Source of the DNA: Diospyros lotus
Taxonomy: Eukaryota > Streptophyta > Magnoliopsida > Ericales > Ebenaceae
Reading direction: 5' to 3'
Length of the DNA: 64,000 bases
NCBI RefSeq assembly: GCF_014633365.1
Contig: NC_068338.1
Span: forward strand, 50,355,716 to 50,419,715
In this document: positions 46,901 to 58,610 of the stretch, one piece after another
How the letters are laid out: each line of letters starts with the position of its first letter
How positions within the stretch are numbered: position 1 is the first letter of the stretch
Made by a program: the position numbers and the translations under genes
Notes under the pieces: model-generated
Seen by the model: the letters and a program-made list of their open reading frames with translations, nothing else
Database searches by the model: none
Told to the model about the DNA's origin: nothing

Positions 46901-49900
46901 TACTGCATCGTAACTAAGGGGAGGTTCCAATGAATTTGGAAGCTGATAGCAGGGGAACTTGAAGGCCGAACAAACTCGATCAAGTTTACGAAGAGGAGTT
47001 ATGCAACGGAAGTAGTTTCAGAAGCGAGCTAGGGACGATTCTGGAAGGCGATTACTAAAGCAGAACAGGCCAACAATCCTCGGCTATTAATTTTTGATGG
47101 ATGACTCTCGGTTTGGTAATCTTTGACATTGATTCAAACTCGAATTTTGGAAGGCGAGCAAGAAGTGGTGAGAAGAGAATTGATTTTCAAAAGGCAGTTT
47201 GTGGTCTTTGGAAGCTGTTATAGAGGTGTGGCGATTGTTGATCTATAGCAATTCCGATCATAATTGGCAATCGAGCCAAGGAGCAGCTTCGGTTGTTCGT
47301 TACACACTGTTAGGTCCAGATCAGGAACTATTTGAAGAAGTAAGACGCATTCGGAATCGGGAACTAAAGGATAGCTGAGGGGATCAGGATGAAACAGCTC
47401 GAATCAAGGATGGAGGTGTGGGAGTTCAGGATGACGCAAACGTGTGAGGCGATGACCCACAGCTGGGACGATAGTTTGGCCAACGAAGAAAACATGCGGG
47501 AGGATCTAGATACCTCTCGAGGAGTGCAAAGAGACATAGAGAAACATTGGGAGATGATGGAGCAACATGGCTAGTGGATCCACAACATGTTCAACATGTT
47601 GTCTTTGCTACCCCAATTCTAGTAATCATTGGACTTTCCTCCCCGGGCAGTAGCTGATCCAATTTTTCCCAACCATGGCACCCTTCCTATGACCTATGGC
47701 CTGCAAGAGGCAAAGGAACTACCAACCTTGGAACCGGAAATTTAGGTAAGAGAATCATCTTCCCACACTCCCCATCATACCCCAATGCCTAGGGAAGGGG
47801 AGGCCAGACGAACTAATTTTGCTAGAAATTTATATGACCGATTTGGGGAGAAGAACATGATTAATGTGATTGAGGAGTTCAACAAATTAAGGCAGGAGGG
47901 ATCAGTGATGAATTATCAAGTTAGATTTGAGGAGCTAAGATCCCTAATGTGAAGCGCTCAACTAGCTCTGATGAAACACTATTTTGTATCAAGTTTTATT
48001 AGTGGTTTGAAGGACGAACTAAGGTCAATGGTCAAGATGATGATGCCTACAACCATGAAACAGGCGGTCGAGAAAGCAAGGTTGCAAGAACTCGCCTTGG
48101 AAGCCATTTTTAGAAAGCATGAGCTGCAGCCTAACAAATCTACTAAGAGCAACCAACAGATTGAAATAGCTTCTAAAGCTACAAATCATGTCAAGCAAGA
48201 ATCTGAGGAAAAGTTGGAGTTGGACCGGCCAATTGAAACTAAAGACTCCAGCAAGGAAGAGAGATCGGGCAAGGATATCAATGAGGATCATAGTTTATAT
48301 TTGCATGAATTTGATAAAGTAGCATTGGAAGAGAAGGATTGCGATGAAGATCGTGTACATGCAGCTTATGAGAAGTATGAGGCTGATAAGGTCCTAAGAA
48401 TAGGAATGGTAGCTACAAAGAATGAGGAAAAAATTAAATTGGATCAGACAATTCAGGATGACAAGAAAGGAATGGTAATTGCTGAAGAAGCTACTGAGGT
48501 TTCACTAGAGAAGAAATTTGCTAAGGTGAGACTTTAGTGTACACTAGCAATTAGCAAGTAAAAGATACTCCACTTGAGGAGGTCTCTACTGAAGATAAGG
48601 AAGGAAAAGAGATTGTGAAGATGGGAGAGGATATGATTACACCAACCTTGGAGTTTGAAGATTGTAAGTTTGTTTTCCATGAAGGCATAAACCCTCAATC
48701 ACCAGGACTAGAAGAAGTTGTTGAATTACCTACATTGGATCAGGTAACAGCGATAAAAAAAATCAGACAATGGTGAGGGAATAGGTTTTTTAATCAAAGT
48801 GAATGACCAATGAAGTACAGTTCAAGGTTGGTTAGAGATTGACGGAGGATGCTCGCGCTTGGAAGAAATTGATCACGTTGAAATCATCCGGCAGTATATT
48901 CTTGATCTGGAGCAGAGGAGGATGTAGAAGGAAAAAGCAAAACGAGATGAAAGGAAGATGGTGGAAGAAATTTTTGTTTAGGGGAATGAGACTCTTGTTG
49001 TTCTGTTTATTCCTATTTCAATTTGAGAGCTACAGCGTCAAATCAAATTGTGGCTTGCAGAGAAGTTTGAATTCCTTTCTATGATTGGAAATGATAAGGT
49101 TGCAGGAATGACAGATCAATTGGAATCATTCTTAACGGTAATAGAGAAAAGGTGGATGGCTGGACTTGGTGTTGCAGCAAGTCATAGTACTGTTACTGTT
49201 GAGGAAAAAGAAAAAGGAAAGCAAAAAAAATGGAAAATAAGAGATAAGAACAAGAAAAGGCAAAGAAGAAACCAGATGGTGAAGATAGGCATTGGATGAA
49301 GAAACAACAGCTCGGTTGTAATAAGTTTCTTTGGAACAAAAAACCTTTCAAGGAGAGGGGATTTTCACAACCCTAAGGGTATAGGAGTAATTTTTCTGTT
49401 ACATGCATTTGTCTTTGTTGTACCTTAGGTTATTATGGTGTTGTACCTACAGTTAGTAACTAAAGGGATGTAACAACCTATAAATAGGCTGTAGAAGTAG
49501 AGAATGGTAGCTTATGAATGAATTTGAATTTTGCTTCCCTCTCTTAATTCTAATTCTCCCTCCATTCTTCCAAATTTCCCCTCTTTCTTTTGTTTCTTCC
49601 TTCTTTTCTATTTTTTCACTCCCAAACTCTTCCATAATTCCATTCTACATCCTTGGAAAACCCTAGGAACGTCACATGCCATTTGGGAAATTTTGAAAAA
49701 ATTGGAAACGTGTTTCCTGTAATTAACTCTCTATCTCCACTCCAAATATTTAACCCCAACACCAACCTCCACACATTTCTTTCAACAGGCAACACCAAAA
49801 GATTGTTCATCAAATAACAACCCAAACCAAAATCGACACCAAAAAATTAAAAGGGAGGAACTTTCATAAATTGTATTAAGTTCGATTATTTTCTTTCTTT

Positions 49901-52900
49901 GAATTTATTGTTTGTTTTTTAATTATTAAATCATGATTCATGGATAATAGAACTCATGTTTATGTTTGCTTCAATAGATGATGGAATTTATGTTTATGTT
50001 TGATTGAATAACTATTTTTTATAATTTTCTATATTAAAAATTATATTTACAAGGCCCTTATATATTTTTATTTACACGTTTCCACCACGTATCCAGTTCC
50101 TACTATCTTGGAAAATATTTATTTTTTCGTCTCCGTTCCTTTTCATATCCGTTTTTCATTTCCGTTTACAAGCAACCTAGGTTCGTACAACGGGTTTGTC
50201 GTGCTTAATACACTTGATATCACTCAAATAAACATATACATGCTTATAGTGTGTCGCATAAAAACACACATAGCATCTACAAAATAGGGCATGCCACAAA
50301 AATAATGAAGATTCCAAAACCTACATTTCAAGAATTTCTTTTCCCTTCAAACTACTTACCTCACCTAGAACGTTTGAATATTCCAAGAGGTGAACCCAAG
50401 TTAAAAGATGAACCTTCTAAGTGAGGGACCCCCCAAAAATAAAATATTTAAATAAAATGTGTCCATGAAAGAAAAATGCAAGTTTTTACTCTGCAATGTC
50501 ACTTGTGGCAATGTTGGCATGTTTCCGAGAGCATTCTCAACTAATACCCTAAACGCCTCTTAAAAAGTCCCCGACCACGTCACCTTGGGCCTAAGCGGCA
50601 TAGGGCAAAATAGCATGACTACCATACATGATCATAGATGCAAATGAAAAGCCAAACAAAATATATTTCCAAAACTGATTTCTCATGCAACACAAAAAAA
50701 GCCACAAAGTAAGAGTTTTGTGGGTGGAAGAACCTCACCTTGGGGGTTCTTCTTCCTCCTTATGCTCTCTTCTTTCTTCATTCTCTATTCCTTTTATTTT
50801 CTCTCCTCTCTCACATTTGTTTCAACTCCCTCTAGTGGAAGATCATCCCCCTAATATCCATTTTATAGGACTCTCAATTTTTACCCTAATTTTCACATTA
50901 AGAAGTCAATTAGCTTGAGGAATTTTTGTTTTATTTTTATGTCTTAAAACTTTCTCTTCTTGTGCAACTAACTACTTTAACTTGAATTAAGAATCATTCT
51001 AGAATAGGAGACATCCTTGAAAAAAAAAAAAAAAAGTAGAGCTATAGTACCTTCCCTTTTTGTGAAATTATAACTAAAAGGAAAATAATAAAATAAATCT
51101 ATTTAAAAAAAAATAGCCAAAGGAATCCATTCCTTTGGCTGCATGCCTGCTAGCTGGCTGCAGTGCACCCTACCTGCTAGCATGCCTGCATTCCTTGAGT
51201 TAAAATGTAATTGATCTAATATTTTTTGAATTAGTTCTGGAAGTCCTTATATTTCTTCTTATTTGTCTTTTAGTCCCTATTTTGCAACCGCCTCTATTAG
51301 TTATAAATAGAGGCGGATAGGGTCTGCTTCTGCACTCAGCATTCATTTTCTTCTTTTATTCGCACACAGGAGTTAGAGAATTGAGAGAGAGCTATTGCTC
51401 GGTCCTTGTATTCTTGGGAGTGAGACTATTGGTTATTAGTCTAAGTGTGTGCGAGAGAGATCAGTGAAGGAGTGTTGTATTCTTGATTCTTCTCTAGTGG
51501 ATTCTGTCGGCAGCTTCTGGTAGTCTGGATATAGGGCAAATTCTTGCCCGAACCAGGATAAGTCTCTTGTTCTTATTTATGTTATTGTTTGTTATTTGTT
51601 CTGTTAGCATTTCTCTTGTTTCTATTACTATCGGTTAAGGGTTTGGGTGTGGGAGAGTGCCTATTATTATGAGGAAACCGATCCTAGATTCAACAATATG
51701 TACAATATATATATATATATGCAATTTGACAATTGCATTCTCTTGGTCAAATAGACTATTCTCCGAATTAATTTTTTCCTTGAACTCTCAATTACTTTTC
51801 CAAATTAATTGTCCCAAAAATTCATTCTCAAGATTCCATAAGGTTTTAGGATGTTAAACAGCCTATATTATTTCTTTTCTCACCATTAGCACAATCAACA
51901 TTAGCATCTTACTTGCCCAAATCTTACCGACAATCCGAAATTATCTCTAAATTAAATTTGGATTTATTTCCTTTTAAGTCCCCAAAAATTCTAAAAATAT
52001 TTGGGGTGTTATAGGGTTGGGTACATGAATTCTAGTTCTAAAGTCATCTAGGAAAGTGGAACCAAGCAAACAAAAAGGAAAGTGGAAACAACTTTTTTTT
52101 AAGGATTACTAAAGGTTGATACTACAACTATTATTCTTTTGCACTTCCATAATGATCATGATGCTACAGTACTTTTAAATTGAAAATGCCATAGTTCCAA
52201 TTTTGACATATCCTAGAATAAAAATAATTCAATAAAACCTCTCAAACCAAATAATTCAATGTGCATTCAAAGTGTTAGTAATTTGGTATTCAGGAGTATA
52301 CCTGCCACATTGACTTGTTTCAATAAAAATAGTTATGTGCCAATAAAAGGAAAAAATTATATGTTTAAAGTATCATGAGGAGGACATAAGTATCTTCAGT
52401 TGGACTGAAGTTAAATTTTTGCACTAAAATTTTTTTCTTGTGAAAATTATTCCACTAACAATGCATATTACCACTTCATTGACCATCCCCACTAAAGGAA
52501 AGCCCAACCTATGCTACCTACTCATAATGTGTGGATAATTTCTTTTTGTGCAACTTATTTTTAATGTTAATATCCTCGTATAAAGATTAGAAGATGATGA
52601 ATTGATACTGTTATACAGCACACATTACAATAGAGTTATGTGAAGTGACAGCATTAAAGCATGTCCACTGGAATTGTATTAACAGCATCAAGTCTTTGAC
52701 CTCTAAGGTTGAAAAGATGTCGTCAAAAAATTTAAAGTGCAACTTCATGATGCAATCTATACTGCTATTGGCTATACAAGCTGCTTTAGATAAAGCATCA
52801 TACTCCATACCCAGCATCCTTTTTTAAGTGGAAAACTATGGCAACAAAAATACTGATTTAAGGATATAAAAATGATAGAAGCATACCTTGAGACCCAGAA

Positions 52901-53117
52901 TGAGCAGAACAAATATATTTAGTGCAAGGTTAGCCAACAATGCAATTGTCACTTGAGAACTAGAGAGCTGCCGAAAGGCATTCCCAGGTCTGAAGAAATC
53001 CATGCCAATTGACCCATATGATGTTAACTTCTGAAGTGACAGTTCTGTCCAGTACTGGAGGCCAATGAAGCTTAACAATGTGCAAACTGCTGAGATTGAC
53101 AAGCACCTCACACCCAT
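34933..53117 (-). CDS. RIN2/RIN3-like: RING-H2 and CUE membrane E3 ubiquitin ligase, RIN2/RIN3 (AMFR/gp78-like), 12 exons
   Basis: Exons: 53117-52887, 41790-41713, 40890-40804, 40715-40594, 39371-39275, 39157-39052, 37265-37108, 36993-36856, 36773-36706, 36621-36391, 36105-35727 and 34989-34933. They join in frame to 583 residues, close to the Arabidopsis RIN proteins. Several hydrophobic helices in residues 1-300 anchor it in a membrane. A RING-H2 domain begins near residue 335 (DDCAIC, CNHLFHLAC, CPTC, encoded over exons 8-10). A CUE ubiquitin-binding domain ends the protein (MAGTVREVLPHIPDELIFQ, then DLQRTNS and NNLLQM in the 57-bp last exon). Arabidopsis RIN2/RIN3 interact with the immune receptor RPM1 and promote its hypersensitive response. 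All domains look intact. Intron 1 is about 11.1 kb and full of transposons; intron 2 starts with GC. Confidence 0.95.
37266..39051 (-). other. RIN intron 6
   Basis: A 1.8-kb GT-AG intron. A similar stretch of words recurs at about 37600-37700 and 37750-37850 (TTTGT/TTTGC, AAGTAGAAGGCA, GAAGAATG), so it may hold an old tandem duplication of about 140 bp. No element is recognised. Confidence 0.5.
40891..41712 (-). other. RIN intron 2 with GC-AG boundaries
   Basis: The exon ends VIYK (codon AAG) and the intron begins GCAAAT; the acceptor is AGCAG before GGAACATTTC. Only this boundary joins the conserved K/GTFLPL sequence in frame. Confidence 0.82.
42518..43413. mobile_element. Non-autonomous hAT element, 896 bp, in RIN intron 1
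   Basis: It is flanked by identical 8-bp repeats GGTAAAGT (42510-42517 and 43414-43421), the length made by hAT transposases. Terminal inverted repeats are CAGCGTTCTAAAA on the left and, read inward from the right, CAGTGTTCTATAAA. Next to both ends are many copies of GCGCCTAGGCG-like words, a usual hAT subterminal pattern. The middle has a T-tract, an AT-rich part, and a GC-rich purine block at about 42950-43190 of simple GGCGG/GGAGATGGAGC repeats. No transposase is present, so it would need one supplied in trans. Confidence 0.93.
43422..45905. other. RIN intron 1, unassigned part
   Basis: AT-rich, with an (ATC)n microsatellite near 45289-45307 and a G8 tract near 45379. A 129-codon plus-strand frame at 44288-44677 is F/S/L-rich with no family resemblance and is not called a gene. 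Confidence 0.5.
45906..46220 (+). repeat. 5' LTR of the gag-only element
   Basis: TGTCACGACC...GTACTTCA; pairs with the block at 49363-49674. Confidence 0.88.
47820..48540 (+). pseudogene. Retrotransposon gag remnant
   Basis: The open part 47971-48537 encodes 188 residues. It begins in the conserved gag helix region (KHYFVSSFISGLKDELRSMV, MKQAVEKARLQELAL) and continues in a Lys/Glu-rich tail. The sequence just upstream continues the same domain (FEELRSLM near 47930) but is separated by a stop at 47950-47952. No CCHC zinc knuckle was seen. Confidence 0.8.
49363..49674 (+). repeat. 3' LTR of the gag-only element
   Basis: It starts TTTCACAACC, mutated from TGTCACGACC, and ends AACGTCA. It differs from the 5' LTR at scattered sites and small indels, so the insertion is not recent. 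Confidence 0.88.
49675..51114. other. RIN intron 1, unassigned part
   Basis: AT-rich. No gene, RNA or bounded element is recognised. Confidence 0.5.
51115..51140. repeat. Perfect 12-bp inverted repeat with 2-base loop
   Basis: AGCCAAAGGAAT at 51115-51126, CC, then ATTCCTTTGGCT at 51129-51140. It borders a run of A on the left and the LTR-like block on the right, so it may be the palindromic edge of an insertion. Confidence 0.85.
51141..51700 (+). repeat. LTR-like block in RIN intron 1
   Basis: It has an LTR-like layout on the plus strand: a TATA box (TTATAAATAG at 51301) followed by a transcribed region with GAACCAGGATAA near 51553. The same phrase occurs in the solo LTR at 895-1465 (minus strand), which suggests related Copia families. 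Ends and target duplication were not found. Confidence 0.5.
51701..52886. other. RIN intron 1, 5'-most part
   Basis: AT-rich. Nothing is recognised apart from the splice donor at 52886 (GTATGC on the minus strand). Confidence 0.5.
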
Positions 53118-54377
53118 GAGGAACAACTTCTTCACAAAAGCCAAGGTTGCATATTTTCATGACACCCAAATTGGTATGACCCTTTGGTCACAAAACTAAT
53201 CATAACGTCAAGCCAGCAGGAGAGGTGAAAAATATGACTCAGCTTGAATGGCTTGCAATCTCAGATATGAGAGGACCTGTCTTCACTTGCCAAAAGAAGA
53301 AACATGGGTGCTCAACATCCAAGCAAAACTAAAGTAGCGGTTGATTGAGAAAGCACTGCTTAATGAACCTAACAATGAAACAAGTTCGCAGACAATGCCT
53401 TAGATTTTCAGGGAAAACAGCTATTAAAATTTATAAAAACAAAAAAAAAAAAACAAAACGGCCCAAAAGAGAAAACCCTAAATAGCACCCAAAAAAAAAA
53501 TCAAGGCGTGGAAGCCAATGCAAAGGGGGTGAAGTAACCGATCAAATCGATCTGCAAAACAATATATGTATGCGCGTTGCGTGAACATGATTTTTCACAA
53601 GTTTCTTCTGTACATTGAAATATGGGAAAAATCTAATTGAAGTAGCCAAGGCGTCGCAAGAATCGCTAACCTTTTGCGATCTCAATTGGAATGTCGTCGG
53701 CGTCGGACAGCAAATTCTCGGCGACCCTTCTCCTAAATTCGTTGGACACAGAAAGTTTTCCACCTTTGGATCAGTTTCAGCGGGAATAAGTTAAAAGGAA
53801 AAATGATGATTCCTATTATAATTACCTTAATTAATTCAATTATCAAATATAAAATTTGAGATTGGAACCTTCCTACCGCCGCAACATGGTCCCCGCCGTA
53901 GCTGCCCCGTCTATTCTTCTACATTCCTTGGATTAAGTTTACAGACAAATTATACTATTAAGTTTATCTTAAGTAATAAATTAATTATTTTACTTTTTTT
54001 TTTAATTCTTCATCAAATTTGTATATTTATATAAATTCTAAAATCAATTTATATTAAAATTAATTTAAACCTCAAGTTAATTTTCGTTAATAAAATTTAA
54101 AAATTAATTTAATTCTAACATAAATCAAAATTTAATAATTGTGATGAAAAAATTAAAATATAATAATTAGAAAATAAATTAATATATTTAACAGCAGCTT
54201 CTAGATGTTGCGGATCTGGGCAGCCCTGTCATCGTCCTCCGGCGAGGCCCAAAAATACAAATCCACCGAGTTAATTCTCTCCCAGACCGAGTCGCGGGGC
54301 GAACTCTCCCTTTGAAGAAACCGCAAAAGGCAGCAGCGCGAGAGGGAGAAGACCCAACAAAATTTGGAGCGGAGCCG
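53118..54377. promoter_or_regulatory. Shared upstream region of two divergent genes
   Basis: RIN (-) and the DUF4535 gene (+) are head to head with 1.26 kb between start codons. About 53480-53790 on the RIN side is GC-richer and probably holds its 5'UTR. About 53940-54190 is very AT-rich. 54195-54377 is GC-rich and probably holds the leader of the plus-strand gene. No specific operator was recognised. Confidence 0.5.
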
Positions 54378-54557
54378 ATGGGCATAATTCGGGGCAGTTT
54401 ATCGTTCATAGCAGGCACGGTGTGCGGGATTTACATTTCCCAGAACTACAACGTACCCAACGTTCAGAAGCTCGCCAACACTGCCATTTTCATGGCCAAG
54501 CTGATCGAAGAGAAGTACCGCAAGCCCAAGAGGGGCGACGGAGGTGACGCCGTTTAG
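54378..54557 (+). CDS. Small DUF4535 family protein
   Basis: A single-exon, 59-residue product. The start at 54378 is chosen because the family begins MGIIRGS; an upstream in-frame ATG at 54312 would add 22 residues of different composition. The protein has one hydrophobic helix (LSFIAGTVCGIYIS, residues 8-21), the conserved QNYNVPNV block, an amphipathic part and a basic EEKYRKPKR end followed by a short acidic tail. These features are typical of plant DUF4535 proteins, which are small, single-pass and of unknown function. It has no signal for secretion beyond the membrane helix. Confidence 0.85.
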   Translation: MGIIRGSLSFIAGTVCGIYISQNYNVPNVQKLANTAIFMAKLIEEKYRKPKRGDGGDAV

Positions 54558-57169
54558 TTAGTTCAAAGTGATACACAGATATTGTACGTCTCTAACTCGG
54601 GTTTCTTACTGACACATTGTTTTCCCCTTCATTGGGCTCCACACAATACAAATACAAATTGATGGGTTTGTACTGGGAAAGATGAAATAATTAGGTGAAA
54701 TTGATGGTTGTTAGGTTTTATGAGCGTTACCAGTTCTTGGTTTTTTCGGTGGCGAGAGTATTGATTTGTTCTCTCAATTTTGGTGCCTCTTTCTATTACG
54801 ATGTTGTGTTGCCAGTGTTTATGATTTTGGCTCTGTGGTAATTCGAATTGTTATGAGACATATATAGTCCTGGATAATTGGTGCCTCTTTCTATTACATT
54901 TTTTTTTTTTTTGGTTATGATTTATGTTATACATGAAGTTTTTTTATTCATGTAAGTAAAGAGTTTTTAGAATGTTCATTTAAGTTATGCTCGGAACTTT
55001 AGGTTCACCATATGCATTTTTGTTCTAAGGCAGGATATTGTTTTGTGGCTTACCATTTAGTGGGATTTGATTAAAGAGACTAGAGCATGTATCTTATGAA
55101 TTACAATGACCAAAATGATAACTGAAGGAAAAAGGAATCTATCTAACACAACATATTACCAAATAATGTAATCCCTAGAGATTAATGTACGATGAAGTTA
55201 CGGTGAAATCCCTATTTCTCGAGGTAAATGGTTTATACACTGGATCTTATATCTGGCAGTATGGCTTTAAATATTCCTATTCTCTAAGATGCGAACTTGG
55301 TGGAACCAGGTGACTGTATCTAATACTCTTGCATGTAACTTCCATTCAATCGGGGTCATTTTTTTAAAATGAATATCAGGGGCATCCTGATCGAATCTAT
55401 CTGATTGTATTTTTATTGGACTACCAAATTGTATATAAATTCATGTGGTTGCATCAATTAAGGTTCCTACATGACCTGAAACGTGAATAATCACTCTCGT
55501 GTTTGGCTTCTATATTCCGAACCCAACCTAATCAACCTGATTAGTATTTTTGCAGACTTTCATCTGTTCCTGAATATAGCCAAGCTTGCTATGTTGTAGT
55601 TGTCAACTGTGCCTGAACGTACTTGATTTGAACATGAATGAAAATAGAAAAACTGTACTCTTAATTCATAAAAATAGATAAACTGTACCCTCAATCATAA
55701 AAATAGTTGTTCCTACCCTTCCAATCTCCTAGTCAACTGCATAAACAAGAGGCTTTAAGCCTCCATTGATGCTCATATCTTGTTACCAATTGTGTACCCT
55801 GCTCCTAAAAAAGAGAAGTTTACTTGTTTCAGTTTGGAGAAATATGCTGTACTTCCTACTTTGTCTTCAATACGCAGCGATGATTTGTGGTTCAAACTGG
55901 CAACTCAGTTTTCATGCATATTGTTACCAGAGGAAAACTTGGAGGAGTACTATCATGTCAATCTGGATCTCTTATTCTCCCTGCCTTTTTTGTCTTCCTA
56001 GTGTGGTATAGTACAGAGTTGGGGTTTAGTCAAGTTGTTTGGGTTTTGACGAAATCATTCTCTTGCATGGTGATAAAAGGACTTGTTTTGAAGCTAGCAT
56101 AATTTCTTTGGTTCATTTTGGAGTATCTTCTGTCAAAATCAGGGCATGTATTACATAACAGCTAGCATGCTTTCATGTTGTGACTCATTTGTACCATTTG
56201 AGGGATTCTATGGTTTCTTTGGTAGGAGGATAGGCTGGCACAATGAAGAGTAGGGGAAAAAAGTAGGGTAATATGGTTTCCATTGTTTTAGTAGGAAGGA
56301 AAAATGAATTGAAAGAAAGAGTAAGGAAAAATGAATTGCAAGAAAGAGTAAGGTTGCAAGGACTTCTTCTAAGCCAACGAAGTTGTATCCCTTAAAAGAT
56401 GGATGGGGACAAAGGAGGGAGGTAAATTTTCATTTCTACATTTTTACCACTTCAAATATCACACTCCTATTCATTTGTTAGGTTATACTCCACTTCCAGG
56501 TAAAACCTTCCAATTCTGTTTTTACTCTTAATCAAGATAATATATTTTCCTTTGCTTCTCTTTTTCTGTCTGTCCATTTTACCAGACTTTTATTTTTGGA
56601 GGTGCTTGGAAGACAATGTTTGTGCAATTCACTTTGGTTTGGTTATCAGATTGTGACAACCTCTCTGTTATTTTTCTTGAACTTGGATTACAAGCACATT
56701 TATTTGGAATCCAAAAATGGTTAGTGCTGTAAAATGAGCCAAGAGAATTAAGCCTGAGTAATATTCGACTCACTAAAAACTCATTTGAGCTTTGGCTTGT
56801 TATCTAAATAAGGAAGCTTGAACATGTTTTGGAGCTCAATAATTTTCTGGATTTGATTGGAACTTGAATTGGTGAACTTAGAACTATTGAGGATTGTTTG
56901 AGTATTCTGGAAAGTTAAGCAAACTCAGCTTGAAACATTTTTTAAGCTTCTTATCAAACAAAACTTGAACAACTTACTACTTGGCTAACCTTGGCTCGTT
57001 TGCATCCAAAAATAGCACAGAAAGAAGAAATCTACCTTGTTTGTTATCAGATAAATTAGTAGCTGTTTGGCTATTTCTCCTCTTATTAAATTTAGCAATT
57101 TGTGCCTCTGGATGGCAGGTGTTGAAGGTCTGAAGAGTTTTGCTGAACTAAGGAGTTTAAGCTTTGTAC
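54558..57169. other. 3'UTR and intergenic DNA
   Basis: The first part is the likely DUF4535 3'UTR. A 27-bp unit is tandemly repeated at 56298-56351. No gene is recognised. Confidence 0.5.
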
Positions 57170-58610
57170 TATTTACTGGAGAACACAAGTGTGGACCATG
57201 GAGGCATTTTCTCCTTTTTTTTTTTTTTTTTCTTTTTTAGGTAAGAAAACAAAACAGAAGGAAACAAACAAATCATTCTATTGCAGCTAGATATAGGAAA
57301 ACATGCTTCTACCACTGCCTGAGGGTGAGGGAGATTGTCAGAGATCAAAGTTGTGGAGATCTTGGAGGATTTTGCTGATTCTTCCGGCAAGTGAGCCACC
57401 ATGTTTGCTGATCTAGAAGTGTAATATAATCTGGATAGAAGGTCCCTTGTGTCCTGGATAGGCATTCCCATTACAGCTCCTGGTCGAGTCGAGACTCGTT
57501 GAGTACTTAACCAATGGCTGTGAATATGTTTCAAGATAGAACTTCTTCTACCTCTGCAAATCTGCTATGGACAGGGCCAAACCAGCTGTTTCTACCTCTA
57601 CTGCGATTGCCGAGCTGGGATTGTTCACCCAAGTACTTGCCCACAAGACTATATCCATTATGATCCTTGTTATCATTCCATCAAACATCTTACCCTTCTT
57701 ATTCTCTGCATCTATATCTACCTTAATGCATTCATCCCCAGGACAAGACCATCTCATTTGACTACAATTTCTGTTTTTTGATAGTTGTTCACTTATATCC
57801 TCTGCACTCTGGATGCGTTCTTGACAGGCCATGGAGACGTTTTGAATGAGTTCCATCTGGTTAAGCCTTCCTGAATTCCCCTTTTTCCATATTTTCTTCA
57901 GTAGGACTGCTATCCAGGTCATCGTTCTGTTCTGGTTTCCTCGCTCCCAAGCATTTGAACTCTTTGGATTTAGGATGCATGATAACCAACCTTCAAAGGT
58001 GTCAAATATCAATCTATCTGATTGTATCCCCCATAAACCATATTTCCCTGGCCCTCAGACAATGAACAAATAAATGCAATGTGGTTTCCGGGCGATGATC
58101 ACAGTGGCAACATTTTTTATCTATGACTTGAAATCTCTCTACAAGTTCCTGTTTTCTCCACCCATCATTCTCAGTTTATTATGCAACTTTGTCTCCCAAA
58201 GTTTCCTCCACTCCTTGGGGGAAATGCCAGGAACTTGGAGGTTGATTAGGCTGCTGCTTAGTTAAGAAAGCTGCTTTGGTACTGAATCCCTCTACTTCTT
58301 GAACTACCCATAACCAAGCACCTGCTCTTTAATTATAGGGTATAGGAATTTGCAAAATTCCAGCTGCAGTGCTTGGTGAGGATACCTCTTCTACTGCTAC
58401 TCTTTTCCAAGAATGACTCTTTAACAGTTTTCTCATTCCTACCGGTTGTCTCGGACCTGGATGCTGGAATCTTGCTGTGGGGTTTGAAAGAGTTTACGGT
58501 TGGTATTCATGGGTCCTCCAGGACACTAATGGTTTCTCCATCTCCTGAAGCCCAATCTTCCTAGCTCCTTGGGATTCCATAATGCATCCCATGATAGTCT
58601 AACTGACACG
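57170..58610 (-). mobile_element. LINE (non-LTR) retrotransposon relic: RT end, zinc-binding and RNase H-like domains
   Basis: Read on the minus strand from about 58610, pieces of the C-terminal half of a plant LINE ORF2 appear in the right order but in shifting frames. First is a WNPKELGRLGF block at the end of RT (about 58590-58540). Next is the zf-RVT region with CCHC-type spacing (CCHCDHRPETTLHLFVHC, about 58120-58060). Last is an RNase H-like domain starting WSCPGDECIKVDIDAE (about 57745-57700) and continuing through LWASTWV and the SANMVAHLPEE end (about 57420-57390). The last segment ends near the T-tract at 57209-57230. The RT catalytic part is missing or unrecognisable. It is an old dead copy. 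Confidence 0.78.

Larger units (their letters stand above)
45906..49674 (+). mobile_element. Non-autonomous Gypsy-type LTR retrotransposon with gag only
   Basis: Two LTRs of about 312-315 bp (45906-46220 and 49363-49674) are highly similar, each with a CTATAAATAGGCTG-type or CTCTAAATAGG promoter. The 5' LTR starts TGTCACGACCCC and ends TTCA; two bases on is TTTGGTATTAGAAC, a decayed initiator-Met primer-binding site. The 3' LTR follows the polypurine AGGAGAGGGG. The only recognisable coding part is gag (about 47820-48540), with the retrotransposon-gag words FISGLKDEL and ARLQE. No protease, RT, RNase H or integrase is seen in the 3.1-kb interior, and the frame is broken. It lies inside RIN intron 1, antisense to that gene. 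Target duplications are not clean (CGTCG versus CATGC). Confidence 0.88.
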
